A DNA stretch of 64,000 bases from Rhizobium sp. CG5. GTDB lineage: Bacteria > Pseudomonadota > Alphaproteobacteria > Rhizobiales > Rhizobiaceae. The notes beneath the pieces are model-generated. The model searched no databases, was not told the DNA's origin, and was given only the letters and a program-made list of their open reading frames with translations. The stretch is from contig NZ_JABAEF010000010.1 of assembly GCF_023701945.1 (NCBI RefSeq), positions 124,001 to 188,000 of the forward strand, given 5' to 3'. The translations under genes and the position numbers were made by a program. Numbering within the stretch: position 1 is the first letter of the stretch; each line of letters opens with the position of its first letter. Shown piece after piece: positions 1-11,309 of the stretch.

Positions 1-482
1 ACATCGCTTACGGACGCCGAGATATTTTTGGTCGACCAGAGGTCGGAAATACCGGCCAGGCGGCCGAAATCCGACAGGATCAGTTGGCGCGCCGCAGCAG
101 CACCGGCTGCCGGCAGGTCGCCGATCCGCGCATCGGTCGCCACGCTATAGAACACTCCGTCCCACACCGTGCATTTGCGCAGATCCTCGCCGGTCACATC
201 GCCCTCGGGGCATTGATACATCAGCAGACCATTGGCCCGCTGCCCGTCGCCGCCGGCCAGCACCACGCCATCCAGAACCAGCTTGCTGTCGAGCAGCGTC
301 ACCGTAAACCCATGGCTGGTGGCCACAGCTGGCTCCGTCACCGGCTGGAAGCGCAGTTCGAAACTCTTGTGGTTGTCGCGATAGATCGCCTTGTCCTGCG
401 CGCAATCGGCGGCCATCGCGGACGATCCCGCGACAACCGCAAACGACAGCACAGCAGCCGACAGGCGATGGGCGGTCTCCAT
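1..482 (-). CDS. hypothetical secreted protein (3' end beyond the window)
   Basis: About 160 residues are visible, from the ATG whose complement is at 480-482 to the left edge. The N-terminus has a short positive/hydrophobic stretch ending in AMA-A, a typical Sec signal peptide with cleavage near residue 24, so the product is probably periplasmic. The mature part has a few cysteines and no motif I recognise. The start lies 2 nt after the stop of the LysE-type gene upstream, which suggests co-transcription. The family is unknown; that it is a real gene is supported by the signal peptide and the uninterrupted frame. Confidence 0.7.
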   Translation of the reverse strand, partial: METAHRLSAAVLSFAVVAGSSAMAADCAQDKAIYRDNHKSFELRFQPVTEPAVATSHGFTVTLLDSKLVLDGVVLAGGDGQRANGLLMYQCPEGDVTGEDLRKCTVWDGVFYSVATDARIGDLPAAGAAAARQLILSDFGRLAGISDLWSTKNISASVSD

Positions 483-484
483 GA

Positions 485-1129
485 TCAGCCCGCCTTCTCG
501 GTGGCAAGCTTCAGGCCGAGCAGGATGAAGACGACACCGCTGGCGCGGTCGATCCATTGGCTCATCCGCCCGAATGCCGCCCGCATCTTCGGCGTGGTCA
601 TGAACAGGCTAACGCCGACGAACCAGGCAATCAGGCATGTAGCCATCACAAGCCCATAGCCGAACTTGATGAGGATCGGCGTATGGGCGCTGACGACGGT
701 CGAAAAGATCGACAGGAAGAAGAACACCGGCTTGGGGTTGAGCGCATTGGCGGCAAAACCGAGCCCGAAGGATTTCAGCAGCGACTGGCCCCGCTGTTCC
801 GTACCGGAAACCGCAGGGGCGTCGACGGACATATCCGTCTTGCCGGCCCGCAGCGACTTGATGCCGATATAGATCAGATAGGCGACACCGCACCATTTGA
901 CGATGTTGAATAGGGTGATCGACTGGGAAATGATCAGCCCAAGGCCGAGGATGGTGTAGGTGACGTGGAACATCAGCGACGTACCGATGCCGAAACTCGT
1001 GACGATGGCCGGACGACGGCCGTGCAGCAGCGACTGGCGCATCACCATGGCAAGGTCCGCACCCGGCGAAACGATCGCAAAGGCGAAGATGGCCATCAGG
1101 GATGCAAGTTCGATCAGATAGGCATGCAT
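485..1129 (-). CDS. LysE/RhtB family amino-acid exporter
   Basis: A 214-residue inner-membrane protein of the LysE/RhtB superfamily, which exports amino acids or related small metabolites. It has the usual family length, about six hydrophobic segments, the N-terminal family signature SPGADLAMVMRQSL with its Pro-Gly pair, and the central ALNPKPVFFF segment. The frame is open upstream to 1255, but MHAYLIEL at 1129 gives the normal LysE N-terminus directly before the first membrane helix. The substrate cannot be read from sequence. A second, distinct paralogue lies at 38466-39107. Confidence 0.88.
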   Translation of the reverse strand: MHAYLIELASLMAIFAFAIVSPGADLAMVMRQSLLHGRRPAIVTSFGIGTSLMFHVTYTILGLGLIISQSITLFNIVKWCGVAYLIYIGIKSLRAGKTDMSVDAPAVSGTEQRGQSLLKSFGLGFAANALNPKPVFFFLSIFSTVVSAHTPILIKFGYGLVMATCLIAWFVGVSLFMTTPKMRAAFGRMSQWIDRASGVVFILLGLKLATEKAG

Positions 1130-1175
1130 GCAATCGTCTCCCCGCCGTGCCGCAATGGGCCGTCTTGCCGGCGAA

Positions 1176-1586
1176 TTAAAGAACCAGTGTCGCGACCATA
1201 AGACCAAGCCCCGCCAGCGACCCAAGCCAGGCGAGCGAGCGGATATAGGGCACACCGGCCAGGTAGAGCGGAATGTAGATCACACGGAAAACCAGCCAGA
1301 TCCAGGCGCCGGTCAATCCCCAGCCCGAGGCATCGCCTGATATCGCCAGGGACAGCGCCAGGCCGATAAAGGCCGGATAGGTCTCGCGAAAATTGGCAGA
1401 CGCCCGATCTGCACGACCGGCGATCTTTCCCGTCGGCTTTTTCTCGTCGTCGCGTGGACCGGCATTCCATGCCGATCCGAGTTCGCGGGTGGCGGTCATG
1501 CCCTGCAGCCCGATATGAAACAGCAAAAGCAACACGCTCCAGCCGACAAGCGCCGTCAAGGGCGATGCTGCCAATGCCATTTCCAT
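1176..1586 (-). CDS. MAPEG family membrane protein
   Basis: A 136-residue protein with four hydrophobic helices in the pattern of the MAPEG family (membrane-associated proteins in eicosanoid and glutathione metabolism). The N-terminal helix is followed by a charged loop around RDDEKKPTGK, then NFRETYPAFIGLAL, a conserved family region, and a Tyr-rich turn RVIYIPLYLAG. A strong ribosome site (AAAGGAG) precedes the ATG. It lies 12 nt after sucB on the same strand, so it is probably the tail gene of the suc operon. Bacterial MAPEG proteins of this subgroup have no firmly known substrate. Confidence 0.85.
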   Translation of the reverse strand: MEMALAASPLTALVGWSVLLLLFHIGLQGMTATRELGSAWNAGPRDDEKKPTGKIAGRADRASANFRETYPAFIGLALSLAISGDASGWGLTGAWIWLVFRVIYIPLYLAGVPYIRSLAWLGSLAGLGLMVATLVL

Positions 1587-1598
1587 CAGCTATCTCCT

Positions 1599-2840
1599 TT
1601 AAAGATCGAGAACGAGGCGTTCCAGATCTTCCAGGCTTTCCTTGACGCGGACCAGGAAGGTCACGGCTTCCTTGCCATCCACCATGCGGTGGTCGTAGCT
1701 GAGTGCCAGATACATCATCGGACGGATGACCACCTGACCGCCAATGGCCATCGGACGTTCCTGGATCTTGTGCATGCCGAGGATACCGGACTGCGGTGCG
1801 TTGAGGATCGGCGAGGACATCAGCGAGCCGTAGACGCCACCGTTCGAGATGGTGAACGTGCCGCCCTGCATGTCGGCCATCGACAGCTGGCCATCGCGCG
1901 CCAGACGGCCGAGACGACCGATATCCTTCTCGACTTCTGCAATCGACATCTGGTCGGCATCGCGAACGACCGGAACCACGAGGCCCTTGTCCGTGCCGAC
2001 GGCAACGCCGATATGGCAGTAGTTCTTGAAGACGATGTCGGTGCCGTCGATCTCGGCGTTGACAGCCGGGATTTCCTTCAGCGCATGGGTGACCGCCTTG
2101 GTGAAGAAGCCCATGAAGCCGAGCTTCACGCCATGCTTCTTCTCGAAGATGTCCTTGTACTTGTTGCGCAGGCTCATGACCGCCGTCATGTCCACCTCGT
2201 TATAGGTGGTCAGCATGGCGGCCGTGTTCTGGGCATCCTTGAGGCGCTTGGCAATGGTCTGGCGCAGGCGGGTCATCTTGACGCGCTCTTCGCGGCCGGC
2301 GTCCTCAGCAGACGAAACCGGGCGCGGTGCAGCTGGTGCTGCCGGCGCCGGCGTGGCGCTGATGCCCTTGGCAACGGCAGCGATCACATCGCCCTTCAGA
2401 ACCTGGCCACGCTTGCCGGAACCGTCCACCTGTTCGGCGGAAAGGTTGTTCTCAGACAGCATCTTGGCCGCAGCAGGGGCAGCCGGCATCGTCGAAGCAG
2501 CAGGCGCCGGGGCGGATACCGCAGCAGCAGCCACCGGTGCGGCAGCGGCGGGCGCGGCAGGAGCAGCCGCCTTGGCGGGTTCCGCCGGAGCCGTGCCGGC
2601 AGCAGCGGCATCGATCTGGCCGAGCAATGCGCCGAGACCGACGGTCTCGCCATTGGCGGCAACGATTTCGGTCAAGATGCCCGAGGCCGGAGCCGGCACT
2701 TCGACGGTAACCTTGTCGGTTTCCAGCTCAACGATCGGCTCGTCGGCCTTCACGGTGTCGCCAACCTTCTTGAACCAGGTGCCGACCGTCGCTTCGCTGA
2801 CGGATTCACCCAGGGTGGGAACGCGGATTTCTGTGGCCAT
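1599..2840 (-). CDS. sucB: dihydrolipoyl succinyltransferase, E2 of 2-oxoglutarate dehydrogenase
   Basis: A 413-residue E2 core enzyme that transfers the succinyl group from lipoate to CoA. Residues 1-77 form a lipoyl domain with the lipoylated lysine at K43 (ETDKVTVEV). A long Ala/Pro-rich flexible linker follows, then a peripheral-subunit-binding domain near 145-180 ([12 protein letters not shown]) and the catalytic domain with the active-site DHRMVDG at about 383-389. A single lipoyl domain is usual for SucB. It follows sucA by 56 nt. The lpd (E3) gene, often near suc genes in related bacteria, is not next to it here. Confidence 0.98.
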   Translation of the reverse strand: MATEIRVPTLGESVSEATVGTWFKKVGDTVKADEPIVELETDKVTVEVPAPASGILTEIVAANGETVGLGALLGQIDAAAAGTAPAEPAKAAAPAAPAAAAPVAAAAVSAPAPAASTMPAAPAAAKMLSENNLSAEQVDGSGKRGQVLKGDVIAAVAKGISATPAPAAPAAPRPVSSAEDAGREERVKMTRLRQTIAKRLKDAQNTAAMLTTYNEVDMTAVMSLRNKYKDIFEKKHGVKLGFMGFFTKAVTHALKEIPAVNAEIDGTDIVFKNYCHIGVAVGTDKGLVVPVVRDADQMSIAEVEKDIGRLGRLARDGQLSMADMQGGTFTISNGGVYGSLMSSPILNAPQSGILGMHKIQERPMAIGGQVVIRPMMYLALSYDHRMVDGKEAVTFLVRVKESLEDLERLVLDL

Positions 2841-2896
2841 GATTTTGTGTTCCGTTAATCAGATAGCGTTTCTGGCGATGGTCGCTGGGAGGCTTT

Positions 2897-5881
2897 TCAG
2901 CCCCCAAGCGCGTCCTCGAGGAAAGCCTCGAGCTGGGAAAGGTGCTTGGACATCAGGCCCGTGGCCGGCGAGGCCGCAGCCGGACGACCGGTGTAGCGAA
3001 CCCGCTGATACTTGGCGTCGATATGCGCCAGCACCCATTCCAGGTAAGGATCGATGAAGGACCAGCCGCCCATGTTCTTCGGCTCTTCCTGGCACCAGAC
3101 CATCTCCGCATTGCGGAAGCGGCTGAGCTCGTTGATCAGCGCCTTGGCCGGGAACGGATAGAGCTGCTCGATGCGCAGCAGGTAGACGTCGTCGATGCCG
3201 CGCTTCTCGCGCTCTTCCAGGAGGTCGTAATAGACCTTGCCCGAGCACATCACGACGCGGCGGATCTTGGCATCCTTCTGCAGCTTGATCGGGCCATCCT
3301 TGATCACTTCGGCATCGTCCCACAGCAGGCGGTGGAACGAGGATTCCCCTGCCATTTCGGCAAGGCTCGAGGTGGCGCGCTTGTGGCGCAGCAAGGACTT
3401 CGGCGTCATCAGGATCAGCGGCTTGCGGAAGTCACGCTTCAGCTGGCGACGCAGCACGTGGTAATAGTTGGCGGGCGTCGTGCAATAGGCAACCTGCATA
3501 TTGTCTTCGGCGCACATCTGCAGCCAGCGCTCGAGGCGGGCCGACGAATGTTCCGGTCCCTGTCCTTCATAGCCATGCGGCAGAAGGCAGACGAGGCCCG
3601 ACATGCGCAGCCACTTGCGTTCACCCGACGAGATGAACTGGTCGAACACCACCTGCGCGCCATTGGCAAAATCGCCGAACTGGGCTTCCCAGAGCGTCAG
3701 CGCATTGGGACGGGCCAGGGAATAGCCGTATTCGAAACCGAGCACGGCCTCTTCCGACAGCATCGAGTTGATGACTTCGTACTTGCCCTGGTTCGGAGCC
3801 AGATGGGCAAGCGGAATATAGCGCTCTTCGGTTTCCTGATCGTAGAGCACCGAATGACGCTGCGAGAATGTGCCGCGTTCGCAATCCTGGCCCGAAAGGC
3901 GAATCTTGTTGCCTTCAAAGGCCAGCGTCCCGAAGGCAAGCGCTTCTGCCATCGCCCAGTCGATGCCTTCGCCGGTCTCGATCATCTGCGCACGGTTGTC
4001 CATGAACCGCTGGATGGTGCGATGCGCCCTGAAGCCTTCCGGGATGGTCGACAGCTTGCGGCCGATTTCCTTCAGCGTCTTCATCGGCATCGCGGTCTTG
4101 CCGCGGCGCTGTTCGTCGGCATTGTCGGCGGTCCGCAGACCCGACCATACGCCGTCCAGCCAGTCGGCCTTGTTCGGCTTGTAGGACTGGCCGGCCTCGA
4201 ACTCCTGTTCGAGATGGGCACGCCAATCCGCCTTCATCTTTTCCAGTTCGCCTTCGGAAATCAGGCCCTCGGCGATCAGGCGTTCGCCGTAGATCTGCAC
4301 GACCGTCTTGTGCTGGCGGATCGCCTTGTACATCTTCGGCTGCGTGAACGCCGGCTCGTCGCCTTCGTTATGGCCGAAGCGGCGATAGCAGAACATGTCG
4401 ATGACGACAGGCTTGTGGAACTTCATGCGGTATTCGGTGGCGATCTTGGCGGCATAGGTGACCGCTTCCGGATCGTCGCCGTTGACATGGAAGATCGGCG
4501 CCTCGATCATCTTGGCGACGTCGGACGGATAGGGCGAGGAGCGCGAGAAGGCCGGATTGGTGGTGAAACCGATCTGGTTGTTGATGATGAAATGCATGGT
4601 GCCGGCCACGCGGTGACCGCGCAGGCCCGACAGACCGAGGATTTCAGCCACAACGCCCTGGCCGGCAAAGGCCGCATCGCCATGCAGCAGCAGCGGCAGA
4701 ACCTTGGCGCGCTCCTTGAGCGGCACGATGTCGCCATCCCAGACCTTGGCCAACTGGTCCTGCTTGGCGCGGGCCTTGCCCATCACGACAGGGTTGACGA
4801 TTTCCAGATGCGACGGATTGGCCGTCAGCGACAGGTGAACCTTGTTGCCGTCGAATTCGCGGTCGGACGAGGCACCCAGATGGTACTTCACGTCGCCAGA
4901 ACCTTCGACTTCGTCCGGCTTGAAGGAGCCGCCCTTGAACTCGTGGAACACGGCGCGATGGGGCTTTGCCATCACATTGGTCAGCACGTTCAGACGGCCG
5001 CGATGGGCCATGCCGAACACGACCTCTTCCAGGCCTTCCTGGCCGCCGCGCTTGATGATCTGCTCCAGCGCCGGGATCAGCGCTTCGCCGCCGTCGAGAC
5101 CGAAACGCTTGGTGCCCTTGTACTTGACGTCGATGAACTGCTCGAAGCCTTCCGACTCGATCAGCTTCTGCAGAATGGCCTTCTTGCCGTTCGGCGTGAA
5201 TTCGACGCCCTTGCCGGGGCCTTCGATGCGCTCCTGGATCCAGGCCTTTTCGTCCGGATTGGAAATATGCATGAACTCGACGCCCAGCGTCGAGCAATAG
5301 GTGCGCTTCAGGATATCGAGCATTTCCGGGATGGTCGCGTATTCGAGACCAAGCACTTTGTCGATGAAGATCTTGCGGCTGTAATCGGCGTCCGTAAAGC
5401 CGTAAGCGGCCGGCGAAAGCTCGTTATAGTCCTCGACGGGTGCCGCCAGACCCAGCGGGTCGAGATTGGCATGCAGGTGACCGCGCATGCGGTAGGCGCG
5501 GATCATCATGATGGCGCGCACGCTGTCGCGCGTCGCCTGCAGGACCTGCGCTTCCGAAATCGGCTGGCCGACAGCTTCGGCCTTGGCCTTCACCTTGGTC
5601 TCGACAACCTTTTCAATCTGACCCCAATTGCCGTCGAGCGCCGAGATCAGCTCGCCATTGGCAGCGATCGGCCAGCTCTTCTTCTGCCAGGAGGCGCCCT
5701 TGGCGGCCTTCTTCACATCCTCGGGATTTTCGCCAAGCGCCTTGAAAAAGGCCTGCCATTCCGCCGGAACGGCGCTGGCGTCTTCTTCGTACCGCGCATA
5801 AAGCTGTTCGATATAGGCCGCATTCGATCCGTCGAGAAACGACGTGATCTGGAACTGCTCGTTGGCTTCTTGCCTTGCCAT
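2897..5881 (-). CDS. sucA: 2-oxoglutarate dehydrogenase E1 component
   Basis: A 994-residue thiamine-diphosphate enzyme that decarboxylates 2-oxoglutarate and succinylates the E2 lipoate. The N-terminus carries the segment YIEQLYARYEEDASAVPAEW seen in SucA proteins, followed by the ThDP/Mg region (GDAAFAGQG, HVNGDDPEA) and MAHRGRLNVL. The frame is open to 5953, but the start at 5881 (MARQEANEQF) gives the normal family N-terminus. A 202-nt gap to sucD holds a 15-bp hairpin listed separately, so the sucAB part may be uncoupled from mdh-sucCD. Confidence 0.98.
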   Translation of the reverse strand: MARQEANEQFQITSFLDGSNAAYIEQLYARYEEDASAVPAEWQAFFKALGENPEDVKKAAKGASWQKKSWPIAANGELISALDGNWGQIEKVVETKVKAKAEAVGQPISEAQVLQATRDSVRAIMMIRAYRMRGHLHANLDPLGLAAPVEDYNELSPAAYGFTDADYSRKIFIDKVLGLEYATIPEMLDILKRTYCSTLGVEFMHISNPDEKAWIQERIEGPGKGVEFTPNGKKAILQKLIESEGFEQFIDVKYKGTKRFGLDGGEALIPALEQIIKRGGQEGLEEVVFGMAHRGRLNVLTNVMAKPHRAVFHEFKGGSFKPDEVEGSGDVKYHLGASSDREFDGNKVHLSLTANPSHLEIVNPVVMGKARAKQDQLAKVWDGDIVPLKERAKVLPLLLHGDAAFAGQGVVAEILGLSGLRGHRVAGTMHFIINNQIGFTTNPAFSRSSPYPSDVAKMIEAPIFHVNGDDPEAVTYAAKIATEYRMKFHKPVVIDMFCYRRFGHNEGDEPAFTQPKMYKAIRQHKTVVQIYGERLIAEGLISEGELEKMKADWRAHLEQEFEAGQSYKPNKADWLDGVWSGLRTADNADEQRRGKTAMPMKTLKEIGRKLSTIPEGFRAHRTIQRFMDNRAQMIETGEGIDWAMAEALAFGTLAFEGNKIRLSGQDCERGTFSQRHSVLYDQETEERYIPLAHLAPNQGKYEVINSMLSEEAVLGFEYGYSLARPNALTLWEAQFGDFANGAQVVFDQFISSGERKWLRMSGLVCLLPHGYEGQGPEHSSARLERWLQMCAEDNMQVAYCTTPANYYHVLRRQLKRDFRKPLILMTPKSLLRHKRATSSLAEMAGESSFHRLLWDDAEVIKDGPIKLQKDAKIRRVVMCSGKVYYDLLEEREKRGIDDVYLLRIEQLYPFPAKALINELSRFRNAEMVWCQEEPKNMGGWSFIDPYLEWVLAHIDAKYQRVRYTGRPAAASPATGLMSKHLSQLEAFLEDALGG

Positions 5882-6028
5882 GGTGCTTCGCGGACGTTTC
5901 CGCCCGCCTCCCGACTTGAGGTGATGACCGTCGACCGGTCTGCCGCTTTTCACGATCGTCCGCGACGACCGCTGATTAAGTCCATTCGCCCCGCCTGCAA
6001 AACGTCAATTGTCCTGCAGACGGCAAAT

Positions 6029-6068
6029 CCAGGCAGCCGGACCTCGCTCGAACGGTCCGCCTGCCTGG
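6029..6068. repeat. 15-bp hairpin between sucD and sucA
   Basis: Arms at 6029-6043 (CCAGGCAGCCGGACC) and 6054-6068 (GGTCCGCCTGCCTGG) pair with a single C-C mismatch around a 10-nt loop. On the coding (minus) strand no run of T follows, so this is not a classic intrinsic terminator. It lies between the sucD stop and the sucA start and could be an RNA-processing or stability element, an attenuator, or a remnant of a small repeat. Confidence 0.6.
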
Positions 6069-6083
6069 CATTCAATTGCGATC

Positions 6084-6986
<903 letters not shown>

Positions 6987-7003
6987 TGTTTCCGGTCCTT
7001 AAA

Positions 7004-8197
7004 TTAGGCGTTGATCGCAGCGACGATCTTCTTGGCAGCATCGTCCAAGTCGTCAGCAGCGGTGATCGCAAGACCAGATTCGTTGAGGATCTTCTTGCCG
7101 AGCTCGACATTGGTACCTTCGAGACGCACGACGAGCGGCACCTTCAGACCCACTTCCTGAACCGCTGCGACAACGCCCTCGGCGATGACGTCGCACTTCA
7201 TGATGCCGCCAAAGATGTTGACGAGGATGCCCTCGACCTTCGGGTCGGCGGTGATGATCTTGAAGGCAGCCGCCACCTTCTCCTTGCCGGCGCCGCCGCC
7301 GACGTCGCAGAAGTTTGCCGGCTCCTTGCCGTAGAGCTTGATGATGTCCATCGTCGCCATGGCGAGACCGGCACCGTTGACCATGCAGCCGATATTGCCG
7401 TCGAGCGCCACATAGGCGAGGTCCCACTTCGAGGCCTCGATTTCCTTGGCGTCTTCTTCGGTCTCGTCGCGCAGCGCACGCACGTCGTCGTGACGGAACA
7501 GCGCATTGCCGTCGAAGGACATCTTGGCGTCGAGCACGCGCAGATGGTCATTCTTCATGACGATCAGCGGGTTGATTTCGAGAAGAGCCATGTCCTTCTC
7601 GTTGAAGGCCTTGTAGAGCAGCGGGAAGAGCGACTTCGCATCTTCGGCAGCCGCACCCGAAAGTTCGAGAGCCTTGGAGATGGCCTCGATGTCGGCAGCC
7701 GTGACGCCGGTTTCCGGATCGATGGCGATCGTGTGGATCTTCTCCGGCGTGTCGTGGGCGACAGCCTCGATATCCATGCCACCTTCGGTCGAGACGACGA
7801 AGGCAACGCGGCCGACCGAGCGGTCGACGAGCAGCGAGCAGTAGAGTTCGCGGGCGATATCGGCGCCGTCCTCGATATAGAGGCGGTTGACCTGCTTGCC
7901 GGCATCGCCGGTCTGGGCGGTCACCAGCGTGTTGCCGAACATTTCCTTGGCGTGGCTCTTGGCTTCATCGATCGAGAAGGCGAGGCGAACGCCGCCCTTG
8001 GCGTCGGGGCCGAGTTCCTTGAACTTGCCCTTGCCGCGGCCGCCGGCATGGATCTGGCTCTTGACCACATAGAGCGGACCCGGAAGCTGCTTGGCAGCAG
8101 CTTCGGCTTCAGCCGCCGAGAAGATCGCAACGCCTTCCGCGACCGGTGCGCCGTAGCCCTTCAGAAGAGCCTTGGCCTGATATTCATGAATGTTCAT
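7004..8197 (-). CDS. sucC: succinyl-CoA synthetase beta subunit (ADP-forming type)
   Basis: A 397-residue beta subunit with an N-terminal ATP-grasp domain ([12 protein letters not shown] start, [14 protein letters not shown] loop) and a C-terminal CoA-ligase domain with [12 protein letters not shown]. It supplies the nucleotide and succinate sites that pair with SucD. It lies between mdh (33 nt upstream) and sucD (17 nt downstream) in one minus-strand operon. All the motifs expected of an active enzyme are present. Confidence 0.98.
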   Translation of the reverse strand: MNIHEYQAKALLKGYGAPVAEGVAIFSAAEAEAAAKQLPGPLYVVKSQIHAGGRGKGKFKELGPDAKGGVRLAFSIDEAKSHAKEMFGNTLVTAQTGDAGKQVNRLYIEDGADIARELYCSLLVDRSVGRVAFVVSTEGGMDIEAVAHDTPEKIHTIAIDPETGVTAADIEAISKALELSGAAAEDAKSLFPLLYKAFNEKDMALLEINPLIVMKNDHLRVLDAKMSFDGNALFRHDDVRALRDETEEDAKEIEASKWDLAYVALDGNIGCMVNGAGLAMATMDIIKLYGKEPANFCDVGGGAGKEKVAAAFKIITADPKVEGILVNIFGGIMKCDVIAEGVVAAVQEVGLKVPLVVRLEGTNVELGKKILNESGLAITAADDLDDAAKKIVAAINA

Positions 8198-8230
8198 CGT
8201 CTAGTCCCTGTCTGGTGGGCCGGGTGGCGG

Positions 8231-9277
<1,047 letters not shown>

Positions 9278-9336
9278 TCAAAATGGCAACCGATAATTCT
9301 GGAAGCAACGTTTTCAATCGGTTAGATCATAAAATA

Positions 9337-9352
9337 CTTACGTAAACGTAAG
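9337..9352. promoter_or_regulatory. palindrome upstream of mdh-suc operon
   Basis: A perfect inverted repeat CTTACGT-AA-ACGTAAG lies 144 nt upstream of the mdh start and just after the zapE stop codon, in an AT-rich stretch that contrasts with the surrounding coding DNA. Its 7-bp half-sites and tight 2-nt spacer look like the binding site of a dimeric repressor or activator of the operon. I do not recognise the regulator. Confidence 0.45.
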
Positions 9353-9371
9353 ATATTCTGTCGTCCATCCG

Positions 9372-10535
9372 TCATGAATCAGGATGTTTCTCCCGATGAA
9401 GCTCCAGATAGCCGGAGCTTCGCATTTCAAACAGGCGCGAAACTGTCCTGTCAAACTCGAAACCTTCGGTTCCCTTTCGCTCCACCAGCAAACCTTCCGG
9501 CTCTGCCGCCGCAGAAGCGAACAGCCGGACCGACTGGTCGTAAAGGGTGTCGATGAGGATGATGAAGCGCTTGGTCTCGTTGCGCTTGGCAGCGTCCAAC
9601 AGCGGGATGTGGTCGACGAAGACCGTATCGAACCGTGCCGCGATCTTCAGGAAGTCGGAGGCCCCCAGCGGCTTCTCGCACAGGTCGGCAAAACTGAACC
9701 GCGCCATGCGGCCGATCGAGCGCCTGACCGGGATCGAGCGGCCCTTCAAGGCAATCTCGGTCGCGGTTTCCGACCGACCGGCAGCCAGATAAGACCAGGC
9801 CGCATCCATGCCCTTGTCGGCCGCCGGTCCCAGCGGCGACAGATAGACCGGCAATTGCCCGATCTTCTCCAACCGGTAATCGGTCGGCGAATCCAGTGTC
9901 ACCACATCGACATTTTGCTTCAACAACGTCACGAACGGCAGGAAAAGCCCACGGTTGAGACCGTCGCGATAGAGATTGTCCGGCTCGACATTGGAGGTCG
10001 CGACCAGAATGCAGCCCTTGGAAAACAGCTCGGTGAAGAGCCGCGCCAGGATCATCGCATCGGTAATGTCCGTCACGGAGAATTCGTCGAAGCAGAGCAG
10101 TTCCGCCTCGTTCATCAGGTCGGCGGCGACCGGCGGCACGGGATCGGCCTGCCGCGTCTCGCCGGCCTTCAGCTTCATGCGATGGGCATGGATGCGGCTG
10201 TGCACATCGGCCATGAATTCATGGAAATGGGCGCGGCGTTTCTTCTCGATGGGCGCCAGCTTGAAGAACAGGTCCATCAGCATGGTCTTGCCGCGTCCGA
10301 CGCTGCCATGCACATAGAGGCCGGGGATCGGCGCCTGCTTGCGGCGGCGCTGCGCGAACATCCAGCCGAGCGCGCTGGATTTGGTCGCCGGGCGGCGCTG
10401 CTTCAGATCGGCCAGAATGCGGTCGAGCCGTCCGGCGACCTGCATCTGTGCCGCATCGGCGCTCAGCGACCCCGATTCGGTCAGCGCCTTCAGCTGTTCG
10501 CTGACGCTCAGCGCATAATCGGGGATTGGCTGCAT
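9372..10535 (-). CDS. zapE: cell division protein ZapE (AFG1-like ATPase)
   Basis: A 387-residue P-loop ATPase of the ZapE/AFG1 family. ZapE associates with the Z ring in enterobacteria, and its mitochondrial homologue AFG1/LACE1 acts on respiratory-chain proteins. The Walker A motif is GSVGRGKT at 77-84, followed by the Walker B segment LLCFDEFSVTD and the sensor segment LVATSNVEPDNLY. Length and order are normal. Lying between the Omp19-like gene and mdh, it is also a common neighbour of TCA genes in alphaproteobacteria. The exact role in this organism is inferred. Confidence 0.93.
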   Translation of the reverse strand: MQPIPDYALSVSEQLKALTESGSLSADAAQMQVAGRLDRILADLKQRRPATKSSALGWMFAQRRRKQAPIPGLYVHGSVGRGKTMLMDLFFKLAPIEKKRRAHFHEFMADVHSRIHAHRMKLKAGETRQADPVPPVAADLMNEAELLCFDEFSVTDITDAMILARLFTELFSKGCILVATSNVEPDNLYRDGLNRGLFLPFVTLLKQNVDVVTLDSPTDYRLEKIGQLPVYLSPLGPAADKGMDAAWSYLAAGRSETATEIALKGRSIPVRRSIGRMARFSFADLCEKPLGASDFLKIAARFDTVFVDHIPLLDAAKRNETKRFIILIDTLYDQSVRLFASAAAEPEGLLVERKGTEGFEFDRTVSRLFEMRSSGYLELHREKHPDS

Positions 10536-10583
10536 GAAGGAACTCCGCGGGAGCGGACGCTCCCGCCATTGCAGGTCGCGCGG

Positions 10584-11114
10584 TTAGCGGCTCAGGCTGA
10601 TCGGCTGGCCCGAATCGGTCGTGCCGTCGTAGCGGGCTTCGGCAGACTTGTAGAGGCGGCCGATGACATTGCCGTTGCGATCCTTGAGAACCACCTGCTT
10701 GCCGGCCACTTCCCAGGATCCCATCGTCGTCAACGGGCCGGCACAGCCGCGTGTACCGCCGCGCGAGCCGCTGCCAAGATTGGTCAGCGTCAGGAACATG
10801 TCGCAGGAACTGCCTGAATTGTTGACGCGCCAGTTGCCGACCATGGCTTCCTTGGTAACATCCTGCGCTGCAGCCGGAATGGCATTGGCCATTTGCGCAC
10901 CCGGCGCGGCGCCGGCCGGAGGTGCCGGAAACTGTGATCCGTCCGCGGTCGGCGGCGGCAACTGACCGGACTGTACGGAGGGAACCGGCTGCGCCTGAAG
11001 CGGGGGAAGAGCCGAGGACGGAGCGGGAGAATTGAATCCAGAGTAGGATGTACGCTGGCAGCCAGCGAGCGAAAGAACGACAGCAAGCCCAGCCGCTGCA
11101 TATTTCAACTTCAT
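10584..11114 (-). CDS. Omp19-like outer-membrane lipoprotein with Inh protease-inhibitor domain
   Basis: About 176 residues. The N-terminus is a lipoprotein signal with lipobox LAGC and lipidated C19. A Pro/Gln-rich spacer leads to a C-terminal beta-barrel domain of the AprI/Inh protease-inhibitor family (residues about 88-176) with two cysteines (SSCDMF, RGCAGPL) and the ending GQPISLSR. This layout and ending closely match Brucella Omp19, a known inhibitor of host proteases. Two adjacent ATG codons occur; the second (11114) sits 7 nt after GGGAG and is preferred. Whether it inhibits proteases here is an inference. Confidence 0.85.
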   Translation of the reverse strand: MKLKYAAAGLAVVLSLAGCQRTSYSGFNSPAPSSALPPLQAQPVPSVQSGQLPPPTADGSQFPAPPAGAAPGAQMANAIPAAAQDVTKEAMVGNWRVNNSGSSCDMFLTLTNLGSGSRGGTRGCAGPLTTMGSWEVAGKQVVLKDRNGNVIGRLYKSAEARYDGTTDSGQPISLSR

Positions 11115-11309
11115 CATAACACTCCCGGTTATCCGCAACTGTCCGGTTTGTTGCGTAAGAACACGGCGGAATTATCGCGAAAGGACTGACCAAATCAAGT
11201 CAACACAAGGATAATTCGTGGCCGCAACGACAGAACATGCCATGTCCGCATGAACGAAGGGGCCGCGCCGACCCGACACAGCCCCGATAGACGAAGATCC
11301 GATCGGGTT

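Noticed and set aside
1515..2858. Plus-strand frame opposite sucB
   Set aside because: Antisense shadow; repetitive Ser/Gly/Arg stretches come from the Ala/Pro linker of SucB read backwards.
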